64,000 nucleotides of DNA from Litoditis marina (taxonomy: Eukaryota > Nematoda > Chromadorea > Rhabditida > Rhabditidae). Under the pieces are notes generated by a model. That model saw only the letters and a program-made list of their open reading frames with translations. It ran no database searches and had not been told where the DNA came from. Numbering within the stretch: position 1 is the stretch's first letter; every line of letters starts with the position of its first letter. Location of the stretch: the NCBI GenBank assembly GCA_964036275.1, contig CAXIWQ010000216.1:1-64000 (forward strand). Reading direction: 5' to 3'. Position numbers and translations under genes: made by a program. This document shows, one piece after another, positions 37,901 through 50,760 of this stretch.

Positions 37901-40900
37901 ATTGACTCCGTGGCTTGCAGCTACAGAAAAAAAAGCTTATACGGCTATCAAGTGTGTTGCTCACAGCTACAAGAACCTAATACGACTGAATATTCTGTAG
38001 CGCACAGCCACAAAAGACGAATTAACGGGGTTATTGACTCTTTGCCTTGCAGCTACAGAAAAAAAAGTTTATACGGCTATCAAGTCTGTAGCTCCCAGCT
38101 ACAAGAAAGTAATACGACTATCTATTATGTGGCGCACAGCCACGAAATACGAATTTACGCGGTTATCGACTCTTTGGCTTGCATTTACAGAAAACAGTTC
38201 ATACGGCTATCAAGTCTGTTGCTCCCAGCTACAGAAACCTAATACGACAATCTATTCTGTGGCGCACAGCCACAAACTACGAATTAACGCTGTTATCGAC
38301 TCTTTGGCTCGCAGTTACAGAGAACAGTTCATACGGCTATCAAATCTGTTGCTCCCAGCTACAAAAACTTAATACAACTATCTTTCCTGTGGTGCACAAC
38401 CAGAAAGTACGAATTAACGCGGTTATTGACTCTTTGCCTTGCAGCTACAGAAAAAAGTTTATACGGCTATCAAGTCTGTTGCTCCCAGCTACAAAAACTT
38501 AATACGACTATCTTTTCTGTGGCGCACAACCACAAAGTACGAATTGACGCGGTTATTGACTCTGTGGCTTGCAGCTACAGAAAAAAAGCTTATACGGCTA
38601 TCAAGTGTGTTGCTCACAGCTACAAGAACCTAATACGACTGAATATTCTGTGGCGCACAGCCACAAAAGACGAATTAACGCGGTTATTGACTCTTTGCCT
38701 TGCAGCTACAGAAAAAAAAGTTTATACGGCTATCAAGTCTGTAGCTCCCAGCTACAAGAAAGTAATACGACTATCTATTATGTGGCGCACAGCCACGAAA
38801 TACGAATTTACGCGGTTATCGACTCTTTGGCTTGCATTTACAAAAAACAGTTCATACGGCTATCAAGTCTGTTGCTCCCAGCTACAAAAACCTAATACGA
38901 CAATCTATTCTGAGGTGCACAACCACAAAGTACGAATTGACGCGGTTATTGACTCTGTGGCTTGCAGCTACAGAAAAAAAGCTTATACGGCTATCAAGTG
39001 TGTTGCTCACAGCTACAAGAACCTAATACGACTGAATATTCTGTGGCGCACAGCCACAAAAGACGAATTAACGCGGGTATTGACTCTTTGCCTTGCAGCT
39101 ACAGAAAAAAAGTTTATACGGCTATCAAGTCTGTTGCTCCCAGCTACAAAAACCTAATACGACTTTATATTCTGTGGCGCACAGCCACAAAAGACAAATT
39201 TACGCGGTTATTGACTCTTTGCCTTGCAGCTACAGGAAAAAGTTTATACGGCTATCAAGTCTGTTGCTCCCAGCTACAAAAACCTAATACGACTATCTAT
39301 TCTGTGGCGCACAGCCACGAAATACGAATTAACGCGGTTATCGACTCTTTGGCTTGCAGCTACAGAAAAAAAAATCATACGGCTATCAAGTCTGTTGCTC
39401 CCAGCTACAAAAACCTAATACGACTCTATATTCTGTGGCGCACAGCCACAAAAGACAACTTAACGCGGTTATTGACTCTTTGCCTTGCAGCTACAGAAAA
39501 AAGTTTATACGGCTATCAAGTCTGTTGCTCCCAGCTACAAAAACCTAATACGACTATCTATTCTGTGGCGCACAGCCACGAAATACGAATTAACGCGGTT
39601 ATCGACTCATTGGCTTGCAGTTACAGAGAACAGTTCATAAGGCTATCAAATCTGTTGCTCCCAGCTACAAAAACCTAATACGACAATCTATTCTGTGGTG
39701 CACAACCACAAAGTACGAATTGACGCGGTTATTGACTCCGTGGCTTGCAGCTACAGAAAAAAAAGCTTATACGGCTATCAAGTGTGTTGCTCACAGCTAC
39801 AAGAACCTAATACGACTGAATATTCTGTAGCGCACAGCCACAAAAGACGAATTAACGGGGTTATTGACTCTTTGCCTTGCAGCTACAGAAAAAAAAGTTT
39901 ATACGGCTATCAAGTCTGTAGCTCCCAGCTACAAGAAAGTAATACGACTATCTATTATGTGGCGCACAGCCACGAAATACGAATTTACGCGGTTATCGAC
40001 TCTTTGGCTTGCATTTACAGAAAACAGTTCATACGGCTATCAAGTCTGTTGCTCCCAGCTACAAAAACCTAATACGACAATCTATTCTGTGGCGCACAGC
40101 CACAAACTACGAATTAACGCTGTTATCGACTCTTTGGCTCGCAGTTACAGAGAACAGTTCATACGGCTATCAAATCTGTTGCTCCCAGCTACAAAAACTT
40201 AATACAACTATCTTTCCTGTGGTGCACAACCAGAAAGTACGAATTAACGCGGTTATTGACTCTTTGCCTTGCAGCTACAGAAAAAAGTTTATACGGCTAT
40301 CAAGTCTGTTGCTCCCAGCTACAAAAACTTAATACGACTATCTTTTCTGTGGCGCACAACCACAAAGTACGAATTGACGCGGTTATTGACTCTGTGGCTT
40401 GCAGCTACAGAAATATACGGCTATCAAGTCTGTTGCTCCCAGCTACAAAAACCTAATACGACTTTATATTCTGTGGCGCACAGCCACAAAAGACAAATTT
40501 ACGCGGTTATTGACTCTTTGCCTTGCAGCTACAGGAAAAAGTTTATACGGCTATCAAGTCTGTTGCTCCCAGCTACAAAAACCTAATACGACTATCTATT
40601 CTGTGGCGCACAGCCACGAAATACGAATTAACGCGGTTATCGACTCTTTGGCTTGCAGCTACAGAAAAAAAAATTATACGGCTATCAAGTCTGTTGCTCC
40701 CAGCTACAAAAACCTAATACGACTCTATATTCTGTGGCGCACAGCCACAAAAGACAACTTAACGCGGTTATTGACTCTTTGCCTTGCAGCTACAGAAAAA
40801 AGTTTATACGGCTATCAAGTCTGTTGCTCCCAGCTACAAAAACCTAATACGACTATCTATTCTGTGGCGCACAGCCACGAAATACGAATTAACGCGGTTA

Positions 40901-40910
40901 TCGACTCATT
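31904..40910 (+). repeat. Higher-order repeat alternating 1,305 and 1,830 bp (3,135-bp super-unit)
   Basis: A marker variant, GTTCATAAGGCTATC instead of GTTCATACGGCTATC, opens units near 31904, 33340, 34646, 36476, 37781, 39611 and 40911. Spacings are about 1,436, 1,306, 1,830, 1,305, 1,830 and 1,300 bp, which is 11, 10, 14, 10, 14 and 10 monomers. Four extra monomers (about 35440-35960 and 38575-39095) account for the long form. The first unit is long by one monomer because a GACTTTATATTC...CAGGAAAAAG monomer is doubled near 32760-33000. The two 3,135-bp super-units are almost identical. Confidence 0.85.
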
Positions 40911-42470
40911 GGCTTGCAGTTACAGAGAACAGTTCATAAGGCTATCAAATCTGTTGCTCCCAGCTACAAAAACCTAATACGACAATCTATTCTGTGGTGC
41001 ACAACCACAAGTACGAATTGACGCGGTTATTGACTCCGTGGCTTGCAGCTACAGAAAAAAAAAGCTTATACGGCTATCAAGTGTGTTGCTCACAGCTACA
41101 GAACCTAATACGACTGAATATTCTGTAGCGCACAGCCACAAAAGACGAATTAACGGGGTTATTGACTCTTTGCCTTGCAGCTACAGAAAAAAAAGTTTAT
41201 ACGGCTATCAAGTCTGTAGCTCCCAGCTACAAGAAAGTAATACGACCTATCTATTATGTGGCGCACAGCCACGAAATACGAATTTACGCGGTTATCGACT
41301 CTTTGGCTTGCATTTACAGAAAACAGTTCATACGGCTATCAAGTCTGTTGCTCCCAGCTACAAAAACCTAATACGACAATCTATTCTGTGGCGCACAGCC
41401 ACAAACTACGAATTAACGCTGTTATCGACTCTTTGGCTCGCAGTTACAGAGAACAGTTCATACGGCTATCAAATCTGTTGCTCCCAGCTACAAAAACTTA
41501 ATACAACTATCTTTCCTGTGGTGCACAACCAGAAAGTACGAATTAACGCGGTTATTGACTCTTTGCCTTGCAGCTACAGAAAAAAGTTTATACGGCTATC
41601 AAGTCTGTTGCTCCAGCTACAAAACTTAATACGACTATCTTTTCTGTGGCGCACAACCACAAAGTACGAATTGACGCGGTTATTGACTCTGTGGCTTGCA
41701 GCTACAGAAAAAAAAGCTTATACGGCTATCAAGTGTGTTGCTCACAGCTACAAGACCTAATACGACTGAATATTCTGTGGCGCACAGCCACAAAAGACGA
41801 ATTAACGCGGTTATTGACTCTTTGCCTTGCAGCTACAGAAAAAAAAAGTTTATACGGCTATCAAGTCTGTAGCTCCCAGCTACAAGAAAGTAATACGACT
41901 ATCTATTATGTGGCGCACAGCCACGAAATACGAATTTACGCGGTTATCGACTCTTTGGCTTGCATTTACAAAAAAACAGTTCATACGGCTATCAAGTCTG
42001 TTGCTCCCAGCTACCAAAACCTAATACGACAATCTATTCTGTGGCGCACAGCCACAAAATACGAATTAACGCTGTTATCGACTCTTTGGCTTGCAGTTAC
42101 AGAGAACAGTTCATACGGCTATCAAATCTGTTGCTCCCAGCTACAAAAACTTAATACAACTATCTTTCCTGTGGTGCACAACCAGAAAGTACGAATTAAC
42201 GCGGTTATTGACTCTGTGGCTTGCAGCTACAGAAAAAAAAGCTTTATACGGCTATCAAGTGTGTTGCTCACAGCTACAAGAACCTAATACGACTGAATAT
42301 TCTGTGGCGCACAGCCACAAAAGACAAATTAACGCGGTTATTGACTCTTTGCCTTGCAGCTACTGAGAACAGTTCATACGGCTATCAAATATGTTGCTCC
42401 AGCTACAAACACCTAATACGACAATCTATGCTGTGGCGCACAGCCACAAAATACGAATCAACCGCGGTTA
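40911..42470 (+). repeat. Indel-rich satellite stretch between the alternating HOR and block A'
   Basis: The monomers follow the expected order but carry an unusual density of one-base gaps and insertions from about 40980: ACCACAAGTACG (41007), CAGCTACAGAACC (41095), ACGACCTATC (41242), GCTCCAGCTACAAAACTT (41610), CTACAAGACC (41750), CAGCTACCAAAAC (42009), AAGCTTTATACGG (42239), TTGCTCCAGC (42394) and ATCAACCGCGG (42457). An 8-bp gap lies just upstream, at about 40411. Equivalent monomers elsewhere lack these changes. Poor consensus sequence or an older unhomogenised tract are both possible. Confidence 0.8.
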
Positions 42471-45385
42471 TTGACTCTTTGCCTTGCAGCCACAGAAAAA
42501 AAATCATACGGCTATCAAGTCTGTTGCTCCCAGCTACAAAAACCTAATACTACAATCTATTCTGAGATGCACAACCACAAAGTACGATATGACGCGGTTA
42601 TTGACTCTTTGCCTTGCAGCTACAGAAAAAAAATCATACGGCTATCAAGTCTGTTGCTCCCAGCTACAAAAACCTAATACGACTTTATATTCTGTGGCGC
42701 ACAGCCACAAACGACAAATTAACGCGGCTATTGACTCTTTGCCTTGCAGCTACAGGAAAAAGTTTATACGGCTATCAAGTCTGTTGCTCCCAGCTACAAA
42801 AACCTAATACGACTATCTATTCTGTGGCGCACAGCCACGAAATACGAATTAACGCGGTTATCGACTCATTGGCTTGCAGCTACAGAAAAAAGTTTATACG
42901 GCTATCAAGTCTGTTGCTCCCAGCTACAAAAACCTAATACGACAATCTATTCTGTGGCGCACAGCCACAAAATACGAATTAACGCGGTTATCGACTCTTT
43001 GGCTTGCAGTTACAGAGAACAGTTCATACGGCTACCAAGTGTGTTGCTCACAGCTACAAGAACCTAAGACGACTATATATTCTGTGGCGCACAGCCACGA
43101 AATACGAATTAACGCTGTTATCGACTCTTTGGCTTGCAGTTACAGAGAACAGTTCATACGGCTATCAAATCTGTTTCTCCCAGCTACAAAAACCTAATAC
43201 GACAATCTATTTTGTGGTGCACAACCACAAAGTACGAATTAACGCGGTTATTGACTCTGTGGCTTGCAGCTACAGATAATAAGCTTATATGGCTACCAAG
43301 TGTGTTGCTCACAGCTACAAGAACCTAAGACGACTATATATTTTGTGGCGCACAGCCACAAAAGACAAATTAACGCGGTTATTGACTCTTTGCCTTGCAG
43401 CTACTGAGAACAGTTCATACGGCTATCAAATCTGTTGCTCCCAGCTACAAAAACCTAATACGACAATCTATGCTGTGGCGCACAGCCACAAAATACGAAT
43501 TGACGCGGTTATTGACTCTTTGGCTTGCAGCTACAGAAAAAAGTTTACACGGCTATCAAGTCTGTTGCTCCCAGCTACAAAAACCTAATACGACAATCTA
43601 TTTTGTGGTGCACAACCACAAAGTACGAATTGACGCGGTTATTGACTCTGTGGCTTGCAGCTACAGAAAAAAAGCTTATACGGCTATCAAGTGTGTTGCT
43701 CACAGCTACAAGAACCTAATACGACTGAATATTCTGTGGCGCACAGCCACAAAAGACGAATTAACGCGGTTATTGACTCTTTGCCTTGCAGCTACAGAAA
43801 AAAAGTTTATACAGCTATCAAGTCTGTTGCTCCCCGCTACAAGAAAGTAATACGACTATCTATTCTGTGGCGCACAGCCACGAAATACGAATTTACGCGG
43901 TTATCCACTCTTTGGCTTGCATTTACAGAAAACAGTTCATACGGCTATCAAGTCTGTTGCTCCCAGCTACAAAAACCTAATACGACAATCTATTCTGTGG
44001 CGCACAGCCACGAAATACGAATTTATGCGGTTATCGACTCTTTGGCTTGCATTTACAGAAAACAGTTCATACGGCTATCAAGTCTGTTGCTCCCAGCTAC
44101 AAAAACCTAATACGACAATCTATTCTGTGGCGCACAGCCACAAAATACAAATTAACGCTGTTATCGACTCTTTGGCTTGCAGTTACAGAGAACAGTTCAT
44201 ACGGCTATCAAATCTGTTTCTCCCAGCTACAAAAACTTAATACAACTATCTTTCCTGTGATGCACAACCAGAAAGTACGAATTAACGCGGTTATTGACTC
44301 TGTGGCTTGCAGCTACAGATAATAAGCTTATATGGCTACCAAGTGTGTTGCTCACAGCTACAAGAACCTAAGACGACTATATATTTTGTGGCGCACAGCC
44401 ACAAAAGACAAATTAACGCGGTTATTGACTCTTTGCCTTGCAGCTACTGAGAACAGTTCATACGGCTATCAAATCTGTTGCTCCCAGCTACAAAAACCTA
44501 ATACGACAATCTATGCTGTGGCGCACAGCCACAAAATACGAATTAACGCTGTTATCGACTCTTTGGCTTGCAGTTACAGAGAACAGTTCATACGGCTATC
44601 AAATCTGTTTCTCCCAGCTACAAAAACTTAATACAACTATCTTTCCTGTGATGCACAACCAGAAAGTACGAATTAACGCGGTTATTGACTCTGTGGCTTG
44701 CAGCTACAGAAAATAAGCTTATATGGCTACCAAGTGTGTTGCTCACAGCTACAAGAACCTAAGACGACTATATATTCTGTGGCGCACAGCCACAAAAGAC
44801 AAATTAACGCGGTTATTGACTCTTTGCCTTGCAGCTACTGAGAACAGTTCATACGGCTATCAAATCTGTTGCTCCCAGCTACAAAAACCTAATACGACAA
44901 TCTATGCTGTGGCGCACAGCCACAAAATACGAATCAACGCGGTTATTGACTCTTTGCCTTGCAGCCACAGAAAAAAAATCATACGGCTATCAAGTCTGTT
45001 GCTCCCAGCTACAAAAACCTAATACGACAATCTATTCTGAGGTGCACAACCACAAAGTACGAATTGACGCGGTTATTGACTCTGTGGCTTGCAGCTACAG
45101 AAAAAAAGCTTATACGGCTATCAAGTGTGTTGCTCACAGCTACAAGAACCTAATACGACTGAATATTCTGTGGCGCACAGCCACAAAAGACGAATTAACG
45201 CGGGTATTGACTCTTTGCCTTGCAGCTACAGAAAAAAAGTTTATACGGCTATCAAGTCTGTTGCTCCCAGCTACAAAAACCTAATACGACTTTATATTCT
45301 GTGGCGCACAGCCACAAAAGACAAATTTACGCGGTTATTGACTCTTTGCCTTGCAGCTACAGGAAAAAGTTTATACGGCTATCAA
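42300..45385 (+). repeat. Block A', second copy of the segmental repeat
   Basis: It matches block A in variant order, including the doubled 391-bp trimer (about 44135-44915) and the ATAATAAGC and TATGCTGTGG markers. It has one additional trimer at about 43110-43500 and loses the match at about 45385, where the corresponding site in A reads CAAATCTG. It is then followed by the same alternating-HOR unit (marker at 45737) that follows A. The block plus its followers are therefore arranged as A-U...U-A'-U. Confidence 0.8.
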
Positions 45386-48300
45386 GTCTGTTGCTCCCAG
45401 CTACAAAAACCTAATACGACTATCTATTCTGTGGCGCACAGCCACGAAATACGAATTAACGCGGTTATCGACTCTTTGGCTTGCAGCTACAGAAAAAAAA
45501 TCATACGGCTATCAAGTCTGTTGCTCCCAGCTACAAAAACCTAATACGACTCTATATTCTGTGGCGCACAGCCACAAAAGACAACTTAACGCGGTTATTG
45601 ACTCTTTGCCTTGCAGCTACAGAAAAAAGTTTATACGGCTATCAAGTCTGTTGCTCCCAGCTACAAAAACCTAATACGACTATCTATTCTGTGGCGCACA
45701 GCCACGAAATACGAATTAACGCGGTTATCGACTCATTGGCTTGCAGTTACAGAGAACAGTTCATAAGGCTATCAAATCTGTTGCTCCCAGCTACAAAAAC
45801 CTAATACGACAATCTATTCTGTGGTGCACAACCACAAAGTACGAATTGACGCGGTTATTGACTCTGTGGCTTGCAGCTACAGAAAAAAAAGCTTATACGG
45901 CTATCAAGTGTGTTGCTCACAGCTACAAGAACCTAATACGACTGAATATTCTGTAGCGCACAGCCACAAAAGACGAATTAACGGGGTTATTGACTCTTTG
46001 CCTTGCAGCTACAGAAAAAAAAGTTTATACGGCTATCAAGTCTGTAGCTCCCAGCTACAAGAAAGTAATACGACTATCTATTATGTGGCGCACAGCCACG
46101 AAATACGAATTTACGCGGTTATCGACTCTTTGGCTTGCATTTACAGAAAACAGTTCATACGGCTATCAAGTCTGTTGCTCCCAGCTACAAAAACCTAATA
46201 CGACAATCTATTCTGTGGCGCACAGCCACAAACTACGAATTAACGCTGTTATCGACTCTTTGGCTCGCAGTTACAGAGAACAGTTCATACGGCTATCAAA
46301 TCTGTTGCTCCCAGCTACAAAAACTTAATACAACTATCTTTCCTGTGGTGCACAACCAGAAAGTACGAATTAACGCGGTTATTGACTCTGTGGCTTGCAG
46401 CTACAGAAAAAAAGCTTACACGGCTATCAAGTGTGTTGCTCACAGCTACAAGAACCTAATACGACTGAATATTCTGTGGCGCACAGCCACAAAAGACGAA
46501 TTAACGCGGTTATTGACTCTTTGCCTTGCAGCTACAGAAAAAAAAGTTTATACGGCTATCAAGTCTGTAGCTCCCAGCTACAAGAAAGTAATACGACTAT
46601 CTATTATGTGGCGCACAGCCACGAAATACGAATTTACGCGGTTATCGACTCTTTGGCTTGCATTTACAAAAAACAGTTCATACGGCTATCAAGTCTGTTG
46701 CTCCCAGCTACCAAAACCTAATACGACAATCTATTCTGTGGCGCACAGCCACAAAATACGAATTAACGCTGTTATCGACTCTTTGGCTTGCAGTTACAGA
46801 GAACAGTTCATACGGCTATCAAATCTGTTGCTCCCAGCTACAAAAACTTAATACAAACTATCTTTCCTGTGGTGCACAACCAGAAAGTACGAATTAACGC
46901 GGTTATTGACTCTGTGGCTTGCAGCTACAGAAAAAAAAGCTTATACGGCTATCAAGTGTGTTGCTCACAGCTACAAGAACCTAATACGACTGAATATTCT
47001 GTGGCGCACAGCCACCAAAGACGAATTAACCCGGTTATTGACTCTTTGCCTTGCAGCTACAGAAAAAAAAGTTTATACGGCTATCAAGTCTGTAGCTCCC
47101 AGCTACAAGAAAGTAATACGACTATCTATTATGTGGCGCACAGCCACGAAATACGAATTTACGCGGTTATCGACTCTTTGGCTTGCATTTACAAAAAACC
47201 GTTCATACGGCTATCAAGTCTGTTGCTCCCAGCTACAAAAACCTAATACGACAATCTATTCTGTGGCGCACAGCCACAAACTACGAATTAACGCTGTTAT
47301 CGACTCTTTGGCTTGCAGTTACAGAGAACAGTTCATACGGCTATCAAATATGTTGCTCCCAGCTACAAAAACTTAATACAACTATCTTTCCTGTGTGTGC
47401 ACAACCACAAAGTACGAATTAACGCGGTTATTGACTCTTTGCCTTGCAGCTACAGAAAAAAGTTTATACGGCTATCAAGTCTGTTGCTCCCAGCATCAAA
47501 AACTTAATACGACTATCTTTTCTGTGGCGCACCCACCACAAAGTACGAATTGACGCGGTTATTGACTCTGTGGCTTGCAGCTACAGAAAAAAAAGCTTAT
47601 ACGGCTATCAAGTGTGTTGCTCACAGCTACAAGAACCTAATACGACTGAATATTCTGTGGCGCACAGCCACAAAAGACGAATTAACGCGGTTATTGACTC
47701 TTTGCCTTGCAGCTACAGAAAAAAAAGTTTATACGGCTATCAAGTCTGTAGCTCCCAGCTACGAGAAAGTAATACGACTATCTATTATGTGGCGCACAGC
47801 CACGAAATACGAATTTACGCGGTTATCGACTCTTTGGCTTGCATTCACAAAAAACAGTTCATACGGCTATCAAGTCTGTTGCTCACAGCTACAAGAACCT
47901 AATACGACTGAATATTCTGTGGCGCACAGCCACAAAAGACGAATTAACGCGGTTATTGACTCTTTGCCTTGCAGCTACAGAAAAAAAAGTTTATACGGCT
48001 ATCAAGTCTGTAGCTCCCAGCTACAAGAAAGTAATACGACTATCTATTATGTGGCGCACAGCCACGAAATACGAATTTACGCGGTTATCGACTCTTTGGC
48101 TTGCATTTACAAAAAACAGTTCATACGGCTATCAAGTCTGTTGCTCCCAGCTACAAAAACCTAATACGACAATCTATTCTGTGGCGCACAGCCACAAAAT
48201 ACGAATTAACGCTGTTATCGACTCTTTGGCTTGCAGTTACAGAGAACAGTTCATACGGCTATCAAATCTGTTGCTCCCAGCTACAAAAACTTAATACAAC

Positions 48301-48659
48301 TATCTTTCTTGTGGTGCACAACCAGAAAGTACGAATTAACGCGGTTATTGACTCTGTGGCTTGCAGCTACAGAAAAAAAAGCTTATACGGCTATCAAGTG
48401 TGTTGCTCACAGCTACAAGAACCTGATACGACTGAATATTCTGTGGCGCACAGCCACCAAAGACGAATTAACCCGGTTATTGACTCTTTGCCTTGCAGCT
48501 ACAGAAAAAAAAGTTTATACGGCTATCAAGTCTGTAGCTCCCAGCTACAAGAAAGTAATACGACTATCTATTATGTGGCGCACAGCCACGAAATACGAAT
48601 TTACGCGGTTATCGACTCTTTGGCTTGCATTTACAAAAAACAGTTAATACGGCTATCAA
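45386..48659 (+). repeat. Mixed satellite after block A'
   Basis: The segment starts as one more unit of the alternating HOR (marker GTTCATAAGG at about 45760). It passes into monomers resembling the four-monomer insert of the long form, with CAGCTACCAAAACC at about 46707 and several irregular bases: AATACAAACTATC at 46851, CCTGTGTGTGCAC at 47390, CCCAGCATCAAAAAC at 47490 and GCGCACCCACCAC at 47527. A segment of about 390 bp is repeated near 47640-48165. It holds satellite only. Confidence 0.75.
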
Positions 48660-49804
48660 GTCTGTTGCTCCCAGCTACAAAAACCTAATACGACAATCTA
48701 TTCTGTGGCGCACAGCCACAAACTACGAGTTAACGCTGTTATCGACTCTTTGGCTTGCAGTTACAGAGAACAGTTCATACGGCTATCAAATCTGTTGCTC
48801 CCAGCTACAAAAACTTAATACAACTATCTTTCCTGTGGTGCACAACCACAAAGTACGAATTAACGCGGTTATTGACTCTTTGCCTTGCAGCTACAGAAAA
48901 AAGTTTATACGGCTATCAAGTCTGTTGCTCCCAGCTACAAAAACTTAATACGACTATCTTTTCTGTGGCGCACCACCACAAAGTACGAATTGACGCGGTT
49001 ATTGACTCTGTGGCTTGCAGCTACAGAAAAAAAGCTTATACGGCTATCAAGTGTGTTGCTCACAGCTACAAGAACCTAATACGACTGAATATTCTGTGGC
49101 GCACAGCCACAAAAGACGAATTAACGCGGTTATTGACTCTTTGCCTTGCAGCTACAGAAAAAAAAGTTTATACGGCTATCAAGTCTGTAGCTCCCAGCTA
49201 CGAGAAAGTAATACGACTATCTATTATGTGGCGCACAGCCACGAAATACGAATTTACGCGCTTATCGACTCTTTGGCTTGCATTTACAAAAACAGTTCAT
49301 ACGGCTATCAAGTCTGTTGCTCCCAGCTACAAACACCTAATACGACAATCTATTCTGTGGCGCACAGCCACAAAATACGAATTAACGCTGTTATCGACTC
49401 TTTGGCTTGCAGTTACAGAGAACAGTTCATACGGCTATCAAATCTGTTGCTCCCAGCTACAAAAACTTAATACAACTATCTTTCCTGTGGTGCACAACCA
49501 GAACGTACGAATTAACGCGGTTATTGACTCTGTGGCTTGCAGCTACAGAAAAAAAGCTTATACGGCTACCAAGTGTGTTGCTCACAACTACAAGAACCTA
49601 AGACGACTATATATTCTGTGGCGCACAGCCACAAAATACGAATTAACGCTGTTATCGACTCTTTGGCTTGCAGTTACAGAGAACAGTTCATACGGCTATC
49701 AAATCTGTTGCTCCCAGCTACAAAACTTAATACAACTATCTTTCCTGTGGTGCACAACCAGAAAGTACGAATTAACGCGGTTATTGACTCTGTGGCTTGC
49801 AGCT

Positions 49805-50069
49805 GATTGATTGATTGATTGATTGATTTATTTACATGCAAGCATGTGATATACAAGAGGAGAAATAACAATATGACAGAAGGACACAAAAAGATTCAAA
49901 AGCGGAAAACGGGTCGGAAATCGACAAATACCATTTGGGTGACACAATTAAATGAAAAATTGGACCATATGACAATACAAATAAACGAATCGCAATGGGA
50001 TACAATGATTGGGCCAGACTTACAGGATGAACAAATGAAACAGTAGAAGTCTCATTCAAATGCATTCAC
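49805..50069 (-). other. LINE 3' untranslated region and terminus (also at 52583, 55361)
   Basis: Read on the minus strand after the RT stop, about 240 bp without a convincing frame lead to a perfect 6-bp hairpin, ACATGC-AA-GCATGT at 49834-49847. Next come AATAAA (complement of 49827-49832) and six AATC units (49805-49828) at the very end. A terminal stem-loop next to a short tandem tail is a known feature of CR1-like LINEs, where it serves recognition by the RT. Small open frames on both strands here (up to 77 codons) have no family resemblance. Confidence 0.75.
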
Positions 50070-50627
50070 TTAAAAGCGCTTTTTTGCAGCAGATAACGAC
50101 ATAGGTATTTTGTATTTCTTGCTCAATTTTAAGTACTTGGATCCAGCCCGTACTGTGAAAAACTTTGCACGTTGGCTAGTTTTTGGAGTTGGAAAACTGA
50201 ATTTCGCAGTAGAACCTCTAGTACGGGAAGGTTTGAACGTGAAAAAGTCTGTTGCACTTAATCCACACTGACCAGTTATGATTTTATGAATCATAATGAG
50301 GTCTGTAGTATTTCTTCTAGATTCTAAGGTGACCAAGTTTAGTTTCCTGTTTCTGAATGCAGAACTAGGGATTTTACAGTACGTATAGCTACCCAAACGG
50401 AAAAACAACTTTCTAGTGAAGTCGTTCTGAACTGATTCAAGTTTCTTAACAAACCCGCTATCTGAGTTGAATACAGTAGTACCGAATTCAACCATTGGTC
50501 GGACATAAGTTTTATACGCTTTTAGCCAAACATTCCTATTTCGAGTTTTCAAAACTTTGAAAAGATTGTATGTTCGATGCTTCGCGGACTTGATGATCCG
50601 TTTCACATGATCTTTGAATAGAAAAAA
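50070..50627 (-). pseudogene. LINE reverse transcriptase, C-terminal fragment (copy 1)
   Basis: The open frame of 185 codons ends in TAA at 50070-50072 and has no stop back to the truncation edge. The first in-frame GTG (50604-50606) is therefore not a real start, and the protein originally extended further. Recognisable features in order: FKDHVKRIIKSAKHRTYNLF, the segment just after the RT palm of CR1/jockey-like LINEs; AYKTYVRPMVEFG, the TYVRP motif of the RT thumb; ESVQNDFTRKLFFR, the LExVQ..FTR motif typical of these elements; then LVTLESRRNTTDL and MIHKII; and a basic tail. The catalytic FADD box and the endonuclease lie upstream and are absent, so the product would be inactive. Family membership comes from motif memory, not a search. 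Nematode or another invertebrate source is plausible. Confidence 0.85.
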
Positions 50628-50760
50628 AGCTACAGAAAAAAGCTTATACGGCTACCAAGTGTGTTGCTCACAGCTACAAGAACCTAAGACGACTATATAT
50701 TCTGTGGCGCACAGCCACAAAAGACAAATTAACACGGTTATTGACTCTTTGGCTTGCAGT

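Larger units (their letters stand above)
49805..50627 (-). mobile_element. 5'-truncated non-LTR retrotransposon (CR1/jockey-like), copy 1
   Basis: This 823-bp piece of non-satellite DNA interrupts a monomer after CTTGCAGCT, and the satellite resumes at AGCTACAGAAAAAAGC. It lies on the minus strand. In element orientation it holds the end of an RT open frame that runs uninterrupted from the truncated 5' edge to its stop, an untranslated stretch of about 240 bp, an AATAAA and an (AATC)6 tail. Such 5' truncation and short-repeat tails are known for CR1-type LINEs. The satellite flanks share AGCT (49801-49804 and 50628-50631), at best a 4-bp target duplication. The extra A-run AGAAAAAAAGCT at the 5' edge makes that end uncertain by about 10 bp. 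Confidence 0.85.

Noticed and set aside
49819..50046. 75-codon plus-strand frame with an AGGAG-like stretch upstream of an internal ATG
   Set aside because: It lies wholly within the LINE 3' untranslated region and tail, antisense to the element, with no family resemblance. The AGGAG is chance, as this is not bacterial DNA.
49832..50065. 77-codon minus-strand frame after the RT stop
   Set aside because: It is a low-information frame in the LINE 3' untranslated region with no match to any domain I know.
50604..50606. GTG as the start of the RT fragment
   Set aside because: The frame stays open for seven more codons to the truncation edge, and those residues (FKDH) fit the RT alignment. The real start was lost with the 5' end.
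50616..50635. A long target-site duplication at the LINE
   Set aside because: The flanks share only AGCT. AGAAAAAAAGCT at the right edge resembles satellite but has no partner at the left edge, so no more than 4 bp can be claimed.
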